The notes under the pieces were generated by a model. That model had not been told where the DNA came from. It worked only from the letters and a program-made list of their open reading frames with translations, and ran no database searches. From an uncultured Cytophagales bacterium (lineage in GTDB: Bacteria > Bacteroidota > Bacteroidia > Cytophagales > Amoebophilaceae), in contig CAMNOX010000001.1 of the NCBI GenBank assembly GCA_946547305.1, positions 1-64,000 of the forward strand: a DNA stretch of 64,000 nt. The letters run 5' to 3'. A program made the position numbers and the translations under genes. Each line of letters starts with the position of its first letter. Positions within the stretch are counted from its first letter, which is position 1. Below are positions 7,088-14,978 of this stretch, one piece after another.

Positions 7088-8782
7088 ATGTTGTTTAGGT
7101 GTTTATTTGGTATTTTGTTTTTATTGTCATTTGTAACTGTGCGTTCTGCAGATGGTGGTGATGCATCTAGGTTCTATAAAGTTGTAGAACGTCAGAAGCT
7201 TAAAGATATTCCAATGTATTATAAGGGTCAAGAATATAGGTATAATGGAGTGTATGCTGATGACTACTGTTCTGCAAATCGGATTATTGAATTGTTTAAA
7301 TATAATTCCGAATTAAAGAATGTTGTTAATGTCAATAATATCAAGGAGAATCTTCATAGTGTTAATGGTGCTGTGTGTTGTGTATATGTTAGATTTGGTG
7401 ATGTTGATGTTCCGTACAATAAAAAAAAAGGTGACTTAGATTGTCCTCTGTTAGTAGAATTACTCAATAATATGTGTTTTCCTTCTAAGGTTGTGTTTGA
7501 AGATGGTTTGATTCCATGTAATAAGGGTGTTTTAAAGATTATTGATGTGGATGGGAATGAAGAGGTTATAGATGAGCTTGATATTCATGATTATGTTTAT
7601 AATAAGTGTACATTAAGGCGTGAGATGTTTCACTCTGGTATACTTTTCGATAGTTTTTTATCTTATAAATTCTATAAAGGTTTATTTGGACGTGGTAATT
7701 TGAAACCTATTGTGTCGTATTCTATTTCTGGCATAGAAACAAGGGTTAAAGGTATTTTAAAACCTGTTGAGATTGAGCGTATAATTGAGGCAGTTAGGAA
7801 TAGTAAAAATGTTGTTATTGGTTATTCTAATACGGTTTATTTCAATTTTACCTGTGATAAATATTCATCATTAGATGATATAGGCATATTTACTGAGTTG
7901 TTTGGGGATGAAGTGTATAAATGCTCTGTTGTTGGCATTTATAATTCACTGAGCACAGTTGGTGATTTGAAAAGATTTATTGCCGATCTGAGTGGTATTA
8001 ATATGGTTGATATAGATATTTTACAAGGAGGTAACAAATTGCAGGATAAGGTTAAGCTTGTTGATTTTGGTAATTATGTATTTAAATTCGATGATAAGTA
8101 TCGTAGTGCTGGTTATAAGGTGTTGTTTGAGTGTGAAGATAAATCAAAAAAATTGCGTTTGGATATTATAGAAGGAGGTAATGAAATGCCTTTTAGCTTT
8201 AGTAGTATAAAAAAAGAAACTATTTCGGATAGCTTGCGTAAAAGGTTTGCTTTTTTGAATAATGTTGATTTTGATGTTAAATTTACTGATGAATTTAAAA
8301 ATCAATGTGATTGTTATGATGATAAAGCTGTCGAAATGCATGTTACTATTAAATCTTATACAGACGATATTCTTGAGAAGGAAGGGTCTACTTATTTTAA
8401 GATTTTTTTATGTATGCCTGGTTTTTTTTTATGTGATGTTAATGTACCTGTTAATGTAACTACCTTAGAGGATAGTACAAATGTTGTAAAATATAGTGAT
8501 TTAATTGATGGATTGAAGAAGATTATTGATTTTAGGTATGGTGTAGGTACTGCTCAAAAGTCGACTTATAGGCTGTATATTAATAGACGTTTAGTTGAAT
8601 TGGTAAATGGAATGATTCCAGTTGATGTCCTTTCAAGTGGTGATGTTTCGTTTGTTGTAAATCACGTTGATTTTACAAATAAAATTATTGGCTGTGGTGT
8701 TAGTGTTTATAAAACTGGTAAAGATGATAAAGATGACAATGGTGTAGTAGGATGTTGCAATTCTTGTAAGTGTTGCGGTTGA
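7088..8782 (+). CDS. Exported protein with ubiquitin-like domain(s) and C-terminal Cys cluster
   Basis: A 564-residue protein. Residues 1-20 are a signal peptide with likely cleavage after VRSA. Residues 290-329 (TVGDLKRFIADLSGI onward) align without gaps to ubiquitin residues 22-61: the T-(I/V), K, I, D, GI, G, L-D, L and D positions coincide, about 11 identities in 40, counted by eye. This region is followed by a beta-strand-like GYKVLFE. A second, weaker match starts near 470 (SDLIDGLKKIIDFRYG, then INRRLVE). Cysteines occur throughout. The protein ends in GCCNSCKCCG, a core also seen at other exported proteins here. A host-directed ubiquitin-fold protein is an inference; the ubiquitin-like stretch itself is visible. 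Confidence 0.75.
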   Translation: MLFRCLFGILFLLSFVTVRSADGGDASRFYKVVERQKLKDIPMYYKGQEYRYNGVYADDYCSANRIIELFKYNSELKNVVNVNNIKENLHSVNGAVCCVYVRFGDVDVPYNKKKGDLDCPLLVELLNNMCFPSKVVFEDGLIPCNKGVLKIIDVDGNEEVIDELDIHDYVYNKCTLRREMFHSGILFDSFLSYKFYKGLFGRGNLKPIVSYSISGIETRVKGILKPVEIERIIEAVRNSKNVVIGYSNTVYFNFTCDKYSSLDDIGIFTELFGDEVYKCSVVGIYNSLSTVGDLKRFIADLSGINMVDIDILQGGNKLQDKVKLVDFGNYVFKFDDKYRSAGYKVLFECEDKSKKLRLDIIEGGNEMPFSFSSIKKETISDSLRKRFAFLNNVDFDVKFTDEFKNQCDCYDDKAVEMHVTIKSYTDDILEKEGSTYFKIFLCMPGFFLCDVNVPVNVTTLEDSTNVVKYSDLIDGLKKIIDFRYGVGTAQKSTYRLYINRRLVELVNGMIPVDVLSSGDVSFVVNHVDFTNKIIGCGVSVYKTGKDDKDDNGVVGCCNSCKCCG

Positions 8783-8823
8783 TAAATAGCAGCTTGCGGT
8801 GTAGTTTTTTAAATTCCTTATTT

Positions 8824-8859
8824 TTTTTGTTTTTGTTTTTGTTTTTGTTTTTGTTTTTG
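8824..8859 (+). repeat. Hexanucleotide repeat (TTTTTG)6 in a promoter
   Basis: Six perfect TTTTTG units (G at 8829, 8835, 8841, 8847, 8853 and 8859) directly precede a TATAAT at 8863-8868 and the ATG at 8873. The repeat fills the place of the spacer and -35 region. This is the classic position for promoter-strength phase variation. Confidence 0.95.
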
Positions 8860-8862
8860 TTA

Positions 8863-8868
8863 TATAAT
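8863..8868 (+). promoter_or_regulatory. Putative -10 element TATAAT
   Basis: TATAAT lies four bases before the ATG of the protein at 8873. Transcription from it would begin at or next to the start codon, so the message would be leaderless or nearly so. In this AT-rich DNA the motif alone is weak evidence. Confidence 0.4.
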
Positions 8869-8872
8869 ATTT

Positions 8873-9520
8873 ATGAGTGTTTTTAGGTTTAAATTTGTTC
8901 TTTTGTTTTGTTCAATTACTCATTTATATAGTAATGGTCTATTTTATGAATCTAATGAGGTTTCAGTAGCTAAGATATTTTTTTATGATCTTGCTAAGAA
9001 GGTGTTTATACCTAGTTTCGTAGCTCCTATGAACCTTAAATATATAGATATTTATTGTGGTTGTTCGTTTGGTTATAATATTTGGTTTGTAAATAAAGGT
9101 GAGTTTAAATTTGGGGTTTTAAGTGGTAGGCTTGATTTGTTGAATGCATTAGTTGATTGGATTATATTTTATAAGAATTGTGACGTTGCTAAGTTCAGGA
9201 CAGCTACTAATATTAATGATACTCATAAGTGTGGTAAGGCATTTGGTTTAGCTTTATTGGATAATCTTATTTGTTGTGTTGTAAATATGAAGTTCGGCCC
9301 GTTTGTTGTACACTTTGGGGAATTTAATTTTTTAACTTTTGGTGAACTTGCTGCATGTGTTGGTGCTGGTCATGATTTGAGACAAGGTGATGAGTATGAT
9401 AAATATAAGAGGAGATTGCGTAACTATTGTATTTTTAATGTTTTAATGCCTAGTTTACAGATCGATGCTCTGTATATTGCAAATTATTTTAAAAAGAAAT
9501 TTAAGTTCTCACTATCTTAA
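8873..9520 (+). CDS. Putative exported, membrane-associated protein
   Basis: A 215-residue protein. The leader MSVFRFKFVLLFCSITHLYS fits a signal peptide ending near YSNG. The rest alternates hydrophobic and polar residues rich in Phe, Tyr, Val and Gly (SFGYNIWFVNKGEFKFGVLSG, KFGPFVVHFGEFNFLTFGE), like a small outer-membrane beta-barrel. Seven of its cysteines are scattered and not clustered. Its expression may vary through the TTTTTG repeat just upstream, which would fit a surface-exposed protein. No family recognised. The product at 17001-17606 has a similar size and style, but I see no clear homology. Confidence 0.65.
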   Translation: MSVFRFKFVLLFCSITHLYSNGLFYESNEVSVAKIFFYDLAKKVFIPSFVAPMNLKYIDIYCGCSFGYNIWFVNKGEFKFGVLSGRLDLLNALVDWIIFYKNCDVAKFRTATNINDTHKCGKAFGLALLDNLICCVVNMKFGPFVVHFGEFNFLTFGELAACVGAGHDLRQGDEYDKYKRRLRNYCIFNVLMPSLQIDALYIANYFKKKFKFSLS

Positions 9521-9563
9521 CTTATAGTGTTGTTGTTAACTTTATTGTTCATTAGAATATAAT

Positions 9564-10784
9564 TTATTTATTGTGGTCTTCTTTATAAGCTGTATTCATC
9601 ATCTCTAATAGATTGTCGACTGTTTTATCGATTCTGTATTCAGATGATATGCTTATGTACTCTTTGCTGTATGATTCTAGTTCGTCTTTGTTTTCTATAA
9701 AGTAATCGATTTTCTTTGTGAGGTCTTTATAGTCGTTACACTTGAATAGATTTTTGTCGAAAAGTGCAAATTCCGTAGTTCCTGATAATTCGCTATTGTT
9801 TATAATTGGTGTAACTCCACAACATATCGCTTCGATGCATGACATACCCATGGCTTCTATATCTGCTGCGTGAATATATATGTCACAGATATTGAGTACA
9901 TTTATTAGTTCTTCTCTGTTGTAGAAGTGAAATTCACAATCTATTTTGTATTTTTTTGCTAGTTTTTTTAGAGTTTTTTCATTTGGACCATTGCCTGCTA
10001 TTATGAGTTTGATTTTATTTTTATATTTGCTATTAGCGATTGCTTTTATTATTAGATCTTGTTTTTTTTCATTCGATAGCCTACCAACAGTTATAATTAC
10101 GAATTTGCCGGCATATTCATTTGGTTTTATAATATTTTTCTTTTGAAAATCGTAGCTTATTCCATTGTAGAACATGTGTAGTGTTGATTTATATTGCTTT
10201 TCTTTGAGGTACTTATCGACTAGCTTTGAAGTTGAATTACAATGCTTAAATTTGTCATAGAAATTTTTCCATATTCTGTTTGTAATAGATGTTATGATCG
10301 ATTTACATGGTACTTGCCTAGCGTAGGCAACATTATGAGGTAATGTTGGGAATGTAATTGTAGTTGTTATTGAGTTTTTGTCGCAATAGTCTTTTACATA
10401 TTTTGATAGGTCGAATTGTGTTATAAAATGTACTACATCTATATTCTCTAGGGCTTCCTTGACTTTGGATTTATTTATTTCTGCAAATGCCATTCCTTGT
10501 TTTTTTGCTTCTCTATTTATAATCCCTCTTTTTTTTGTCCCCATTTCGAATACTTTTTCTCCGTACTCAGATATTCCGTTACCGCATATTATACTTACAT
10601 TGTATCCTCTTTTTATGAGTTCTTTTGTCCATTCTTTAGTAAATGAGATACATCCGTTTGTGGTTTTGCCGTATTGGTCTACAACAAAGCAAATGTTTTT
10701 AATTCCTGTTTTATTACTTATTGCGTCGATTGTTTTAATTGAGATAATTGTTGTTAGAAGGGTAGTTATGATCTTTATTATCAT
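9564..10784 (-). CDS. GT-B glycosyltransferase (GT4-like) with a signal peptide-like leader
   Basis: A 406-residue protein. From about residue 28 it is a GT4-type glycosyltransferase: N-terminal domain opening with NICFVVDQYGKTTNG, the inter-domain TVGRLSNEKKQDLIIKA, IIAGNGPNEKTLKK, and the donor-binding end EAMGMSCIEAICCGVTPII with the EX7E-like spacing. Such enzymes move a sugar from a nucleotide sugar to a lipid, glycan or protein. The first 25 residues (MIIKIITTLLTTIISIKTIDA) are unusual, reading as a signal peptide or membrane anchor before the catalytic fold. If it is cleaved and exported, the enzyme could only find nucleotide sugars in the host cytosol. If it is an anchor, it acts at the inner membrane. 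The substrate cannot be told. Confidence 0.85.
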   Translation of the reverse strand: MIIKIITTLLTTIISIKTIDAISNKTGIKNICFVVDQYGKTTNGCISFTKEWTKELIKRGYNVSIICGNGISEYGEKVFEMGTKKRGIINREAKKQGMAFAEINKSKVKEALENIDVVHFITQFDLSKYVKDYCDKNSITTTITFPTLPHNVAYARQVPCKSIITSITNRIWKNFYDKFKHCNSTSKLVDKYLKEKQYKSTLHMFYNGISYDFQKKNIIKPNEYAGKFVIITVGRLSNEKKQDLIIKAIANSKYKNKIKLIIAGNGPNEKTLKKLAKKYKIDCEFHFYNREELINVLNICDIYIHAADIEAMGMSCIEAICCGVTPIINNSELSGTTEFALFDKNLFKCNDYKDLTKKIDYFIENKDELESYSKEYISISSEYRIDKTVDNLLEMMNTAYKEDHNK

Positions 10785-10859
10785 AGTTAGTGTTAATGAA
10801 ATTTTGATTGAAAAGATTTTAATTGCGAGATGTTTATTGGTTTTTATTATGATTGTTGG

Positions 10860-12179
10860 CTATAATTTACCGTTTTTTAGGTCATTAATTATTTGGAACA
10901 TGTTTTTACCTTTGAGTTTACTTTGCACATCTGCTATTCTTTCAAATAGTTTTATTGTTTTATTTACGTCTTCAACTTTTGTTCCGCTACCTCTGGCTAT
11001 TCTTTTTTTCCTACTTAAATCTAGTTTTGAAAAACATTTTCTTTCGTTTGGAGTCATCGAATCTATTATATATTTTGTTTTTTTTATATGAGTACTATTG
11101 CTTTCTATCGCGTTTTCGTCTATATTGTCATTGAGTGGTAGCATTTCGATTACTCGTTTTGTTCCACCAATGTTTTCTAGGCTCTCTATGTACTCTTTTA
11201 ATTTAATATAGTTTAGCTTACTTGTATATGAACTATCATCTTTGAGTCTTTTACTTTCATTCTCTATTTTTTCTACTAATGTAACTATATCTCCTTTCCC
11301 TAAAATCTTGTTTGCAATTCTATCTGGGTGGAATTCTTCAATATCATTTATTTTCTCTCCTATACTAATCAGTTTTATAGGTTTATTTATCGATTTTGCT
11401 ATTGATAGTGCTACCCCTCCATTTGAATCACCATCCATTTTTGTTAGTACAACACCAGTTATATTTACTATTTCGTTAAAGCTTTTTGCTATCTCAACTG
11501 ATGTTTGTCCTATCATACCATCTAGAACTAATAGTGATTCTGTAATTTTGAAATTATCTGTAATATTTTTTAATTCTGACATCATGTCTTTATCGACTGT
11601 TTGTCGTCCTGCAGTATCGACGATTAATAGATTATTACCATTTTTAGTAGAGAAATCGATACTATCTTTTATTATTTTATTAACATTTTTTTCTTTTTCT
11701 TCCTTGAATATATCGAGGCCATTATCTTTTGCTAAGATCTCTAATTGTTCTATTGCTGCAGGTCTGTATATATCACATGCCACTAATAACGGTTTTTTAT
11801 TAAACTTATCTTTTACATATTTTGCAAGTTTATGTGCAAATGTTGTTTTCCCTGCACCTTGTAATCCGATGAGTAATATTATAGTCTTGTCTGAAAGTAT
11901 GAGATTGTGATTCCCACATGACATTAGTTGTATTAAGTTATCATTGACTATTTTTGTGAATACTTGCTCAGGGTTTAGAGATACATGTACTTCTGTCCCA
12001 ATTGCCTCTTCTTCTATCTTTTCTGTTATTTCTTTTGCGATTTTAAAATTAACATCAGACTGATAGAGTATCCTCCTAATATTTTTTACTGCTTCACTTA
12101 TATTCCCTCTTGTTATCCTACTATTTCCACTTATTAAATGTAAGGCACTCTGTAATTTTTTTTTTAATGATTCAAACAT
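10860..12179 (-). CDS. ffh: Signal recognition particle protein Ffh
   Basis: The GTPase of the signal recognition particle binds signal sequences on ribosomes and docks with FtsY. The 439 residues are of normal length. An N domain is followed by the G domain with GLQGAGKTT, DTAGRQ, TKMDGDSNGGVALS and the closing GEKINDIEEFHPDRI. The methionine-poor but recognisable M domain contains SMTPNERKCFSKLDLSRKKRIARGSG, the RNA-binding element. The partner 4.5S RNA is not in this window. A TAATAC hexamer lies five bases before the ATG, so the transcript may have almost no leader. Confidence 0.97.
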   Translation of the reverse strand: MFESLKKKLQSALHLISGNSRITRGNISEAVKNIRRILYQSDVNFKIAKEITEKIEEEAIGTEVHVSLNPEQVFTKIVNDNLIQLMSCGNHNLILSDKTIILLIGLQGAGKTTFAHKLAKYVKDKFNKKPLLVACDIYRPAAIEQLEILAKDNGLDIFKEEKEKNVNKIIKDSIDFSTKNGNNLLIVDTAGRQTVDKDMMSELKNITDNFKITESLLVLDGMIGQTSVEIAKSFNEIVNITGVVLTKMDGDSNGGVALSIAKSINKPIKLISIGEKINDIEEFHPDRIANKILGKGDIVTLVEKIENESKRLKDDSSYTSKLNYIKLKEYIESLENIGGTKRVIEMLPLNDNIDENAIESNSTHIKKTKYIIDSMTPNERKCFSKLDLSRKKRIARGSGTKVEDVNKTIKLFERIADVQSKLKGKNMFQIINDLKNGKL

Positions 12180-12206
12180 GCGAAGTATTACAACACTTTG
12201 GAATAT

Positions 12207-13550
12207 TTAATATGATTTATTTTCTGAAATTCCACCAAACTCTATACTAAGCTTTTGGATTAATATGTAGAACAATGATTTATCTTTCATTTTTAACTTA
12301 TCTGCAAAAGGGTTAAATACATCCCACACAACATAAGGTGTAAGTGCTTTTTCGTCAGCTTTCTTGAACATATCATCCCAGAACCTTGACCTTGCCTTGT
12401 TTGGACTGTTTCTGTCTAGTCCATTATTATAGAAGATATAAGCTAAGTCAAGCATTCCCAAACCAGGTCCGTTTATTTTTATGTAAAAGCCACCGAATCT
12501 CATTGCCATGTAAACTTTTAATATTTCATCAAGACCGATTTTAAAACCAATACCAAAAGAATTTTTTGCATAGAAGTTACTGTGAACTTCAAGTAACATA
12601 CCTGGAAATATAATATGGTTCATGATAAAACTCACTGAAAAGAACCTATTGCACACATGTCTCCATTCAAAATTGAAGCTAGTAATTATTCTACCCAAGA
12701 GAGTAGCTGGAACAACGAGCTTAGGCATTGTATCTCTGTTCAGGTCAGTTATTAACCACCTAAGGAAACCGAAGAAAGTATGTGTATTTTCATTTAATGG
12801 CTCTCCTTGTTTATATTTGTCATAACTGTCTTTCATGCTAAAAAAAAGTGCTGCTGTATTCACACTAAATAAACCACTAAATGTAAGTGCATAATAACTA
12901 CTTGACCTAGGTAGTTCAAAGTAATTCCCAGCGCTACTGAACACAGGGTCCATCAAAGGACCGTCATTAACTAAAAATATGTTATTTTTGTTTTCATCAT
13001 TCTTTTTTTTCTTCTTTGGTTTACTCTGTTTTTTCCCATTGCTATCCACGACAGCTACCTTTTCATTTGAACTTCCATTGTCATTTTGTGAAGGTGTATT
13101 TACTATAATTGGTGGAGCTGGTTGGTAATTTGAAGGTGTATTTACTATAACTGGTGGAGCTGGTTGATAATTTGAAGGCAATTGTGATGGCATGATCACT
13201 GGTACTGGTTGATATATTGGTTGTACGTATGCCCCACTTGGTTGTGCCCCGTTATTGTTATATAGTATTAATGGCTTTTGACTGTCTCTATCTCCATCAT
13301 TTGATTTTGGTATTAAAAATTTTTTTTCTTTTTTGTCAAGTTTTAAAGTATCACGTATCTTCTTTTTATTTTTTTTAGTGTTATTAACTTCCTCATAGTC
13401 ATAATTATCTACATCAGAGGATGTTGAATTTTTACGCTTATTATTTCCAGCTTCAATTTCACTGCAGTAAAATAAATTTGAAAAAAACATTGAATTAACT
13501 ACAATCGCCACTTTTATACACTTTCTTTGGTACTTAAATCGATCGATCAT
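12207..13550 (-). CDS. Putative outer-membrane protein with Pro-rich repeat linker
   Basis: A 447-residue protein. A leader (KVAIVVNSMFFSNLFYC) is followed by a charged Asn/Lys linker, then a Pro/Gln region with two copies of SNYQPAPPVIVNTP, then a Lys-rich tract. The last 250 residues alternate hydrophobic and polar residues with Phe/Gly-rich strands (NYFELPRSSSYYALTFSG, FGIGFKIG, MRFGGFYIKINGPGLG) and look like a beta-barrel. Its codons use C-ending Phe, Asn and Asp more than the neighbours, a sign of strong expression. The barrel plus a periplasm-spanning linker is my inference; no family recognised. TATAAT lies four bases before the ATG. Confidence 0.65.
   Translation of the reverse strand: MIDRFKYQRKCIKVAIVVNSMFFSNLFYCSEIEAGNNKRKNSTSSDVDNYDYEEVNNTKKNKKKIRDTLKLDKKEKKFLIPKSNDGDRDSQKPLILYNNNGAQPSGAYVQPIYQPVPVIMPSQLPSNYQPAPPVIVNTPSNYQPAPPIIVNTPSQNDNGSSNEKVAVVDSNGKKQSKPKKKKKNDENKNNIFLVNDGPLMDPVFSSAGNYFELPRSSSYYALTFSGLFSVNTAALFFSMKDSYDKYKQGEPLNENTHTFFGFLRWLITDLNRDTMPKLVVPATLLGRIITSFNFEWRHVCNRFFSVSFIMNHIIFPGMLLEVHSNFYAKNSFGIGFKIGLDEILKVYMAMRFGGFYIKINGPGLGMLDLAYIFYNNGLDRNSPNKARSRFWDDMFKKADEKALTPYVVWDVFNPFADKLKMKDKSLFYILIQKLSIEFGGISENKSY
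13093..13176. repeat. Two tandem 42-base units
   Basis: Units at 13093-13134 and 13135-13176 differ at two or three bases. They encode the 14-residue repeat SNYQPAPPVIVNTP in the linker of the predicted outer-membrane protein. Confidence 0.9.
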
Positions 13551-13563
13551 ACATATTATATAA

Positions 13564-14808
13564 TCAAAAAAATATATTTATAAAAATTTTAAACAAAAAT
13601 GATACGATGAACGCTAAAACAATGTAAAAAAGCATTAAAAATACTGTGATTATAGATCCTAATTCTCCTTTTATGGTTATTAGCGTATTTATACATGGGC
13701 AATATATCATTGTGAAAATTAAGAAGGTTATTCCCGTTTGTATTGGAATTTTATTTTTTATATCTTCTTTGTTGTCGCTGTCGTTTATGTTATATAGTGT
13801 TTTTAGTATAACTGGGACTGATTCTTTAGCAAATATTCCACCTAATAATGATATATCCATTTTGTAGTCGAATCCTAGTGTAGATAATACTGGCTCTATA
13901 TTTTTGCTTATCTTATGTAGATAGGTCTCTTTTTTGTTTTCTGTGTTATTTGTTGGAATGTTGTTTAATACCCATGATGTTAATGTGAAAATAAATATTA
14001 GTGGAGCTGTGTTTTTTATAAAATTGATAGCCTTTGATGATGATAATGAAGCTATGTTTATTATATTGGGGAATTGGTATGAAGGGATTTCTGTAATGAA
14101 TGTTGTATCGTTTTTTTTTATAAAAGAGGACGCTATTTTACTAATAATTGCTCCAATTATTACTCCTAATAAATATATCGAAAGTACAAGTAGGGATCGT
14201 TTTATACCAGAAAAGTATATTCCTGATATTAACATATATATTGGTAATTTTGCTGTACAACTGATTAGTGGTGAAATTATAACTGTTATAATTTTTGTGT
14301 TTTTGTCTTTTATTGTTTTTGTTGACAGTATTCCTGGAACATTGCACGCTAAGTTACTTACAAGTGGGATAAATGCATCTCTGTTTAAACCTATGGCCTT
14401 CATGGTCTTTTCTATTATAAACATACCCCTTGCTAAGTACCCGCTTTCTTTTAATATATAGGTGAAGAAGTATATTGAAAATATTTGAGCAGAACATGAC
14501 AGTATAGATTCAGCTGTAATTAATACACAGTTGTTTATAAAGAATTTTATGTTTGTGTTTGTGATTATTTTGTCAGCTATGTTTTTTATCTTGTCTATAA
14601 TTAGTTCTATTATCAATTCTATGTGTTGTGCAATATAGAATGTTATAACCATCATTGAGGTAAAGATGAGTATGAATATAATGACTCCAAATATTTTATG
14701 TAGGATTATTTTATCAACGTCAAATGTGTTTTTTTGTGTCGTTTTAGTGAAATCTGATTTTTTTAGTTTGTTTTCAATTTCGTTAAATATTTCTTTCTCG
14801 TATGTCAT
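13564..14808 (-). CDS. feoB: FeoB-type ferrous iron permease lacking the GTPase domain
   Basis: This 414-residue membrane protein matches the transmembrane half of FeoB, the ferrous iron uptake channel. It has Gate motifs such as ESGYLARGMFIIEKTMK, the conserved NLACNVPGILSTKT, SPLISCTAKLPIYML and, near the end, MIYCPCINTLITIKGELG. Full FeoB is about 700 residues with an N-terminal G domain. Here the protein begins right at the helical linker (IENKLKK, then VDKIILHK). The 170 bases upstream, up to the divergent lnt, contain no G-domain remnant. Either the GTPase is encoded elsewhere, as in split systems, or the permease runs without it. The FeoB identity of the permease is clear; its activity is uncertain. 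Confidence 0.85.
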   Translation of the reverse strand: MTYEKEIFNEIENKLKKSDFTKTTQKNTFDVDKIILHKIFGVIIFILIFTSMMVITFYIAQHIELIIELIIDKIKNIADKIITNTNIKFFINNCVLITAESILSCSAQIFSIYFFTYILKESGYLARGMFIIEKTMKAIGLNRDAFIPLVSNLACNVPGILSTKTIKDKNTKIITVIISPLISCTAKLPIYMLISGIYFSGIKRSLLVLSIYLLGVIIGAIISKIASSFIKKNDTTFITEIPSYQFPNIINIASLSSSKAINFIKNTAPLIFIFTLTSWVLNNIPTNNTENKKETYLHKISKNIEPVLSTLGFDYKMDISLLGGIFAKESVPVILKTLYNINDSDNKEDIKNKIPIQTGITFLIFTMIYCPCINTLITIKGELGSIITVFLMLFYIVLAFIVSFLFKIFINIFF

Positions 14809-14978
14809 AATTGGCCTTTTATCTGTAATTGTTTATATTTTGTAGTTAGTATAATTTTAACTTTTTTTTAAATTGTAATCAGTAGGATTGTACCCTTTGT
14901 AGTGTCGGTAGTGTTAATATGTAAATATATTTTATTACTACATTCTCATTTTATCATTGTAACTGTTATATATTAAAT

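Noticed and set aside
10459-11091. 210-residue plus-strand frame
   Set aside because: Antisense shadow over the glycosyltransferase and the end of ffh, both conserved families.
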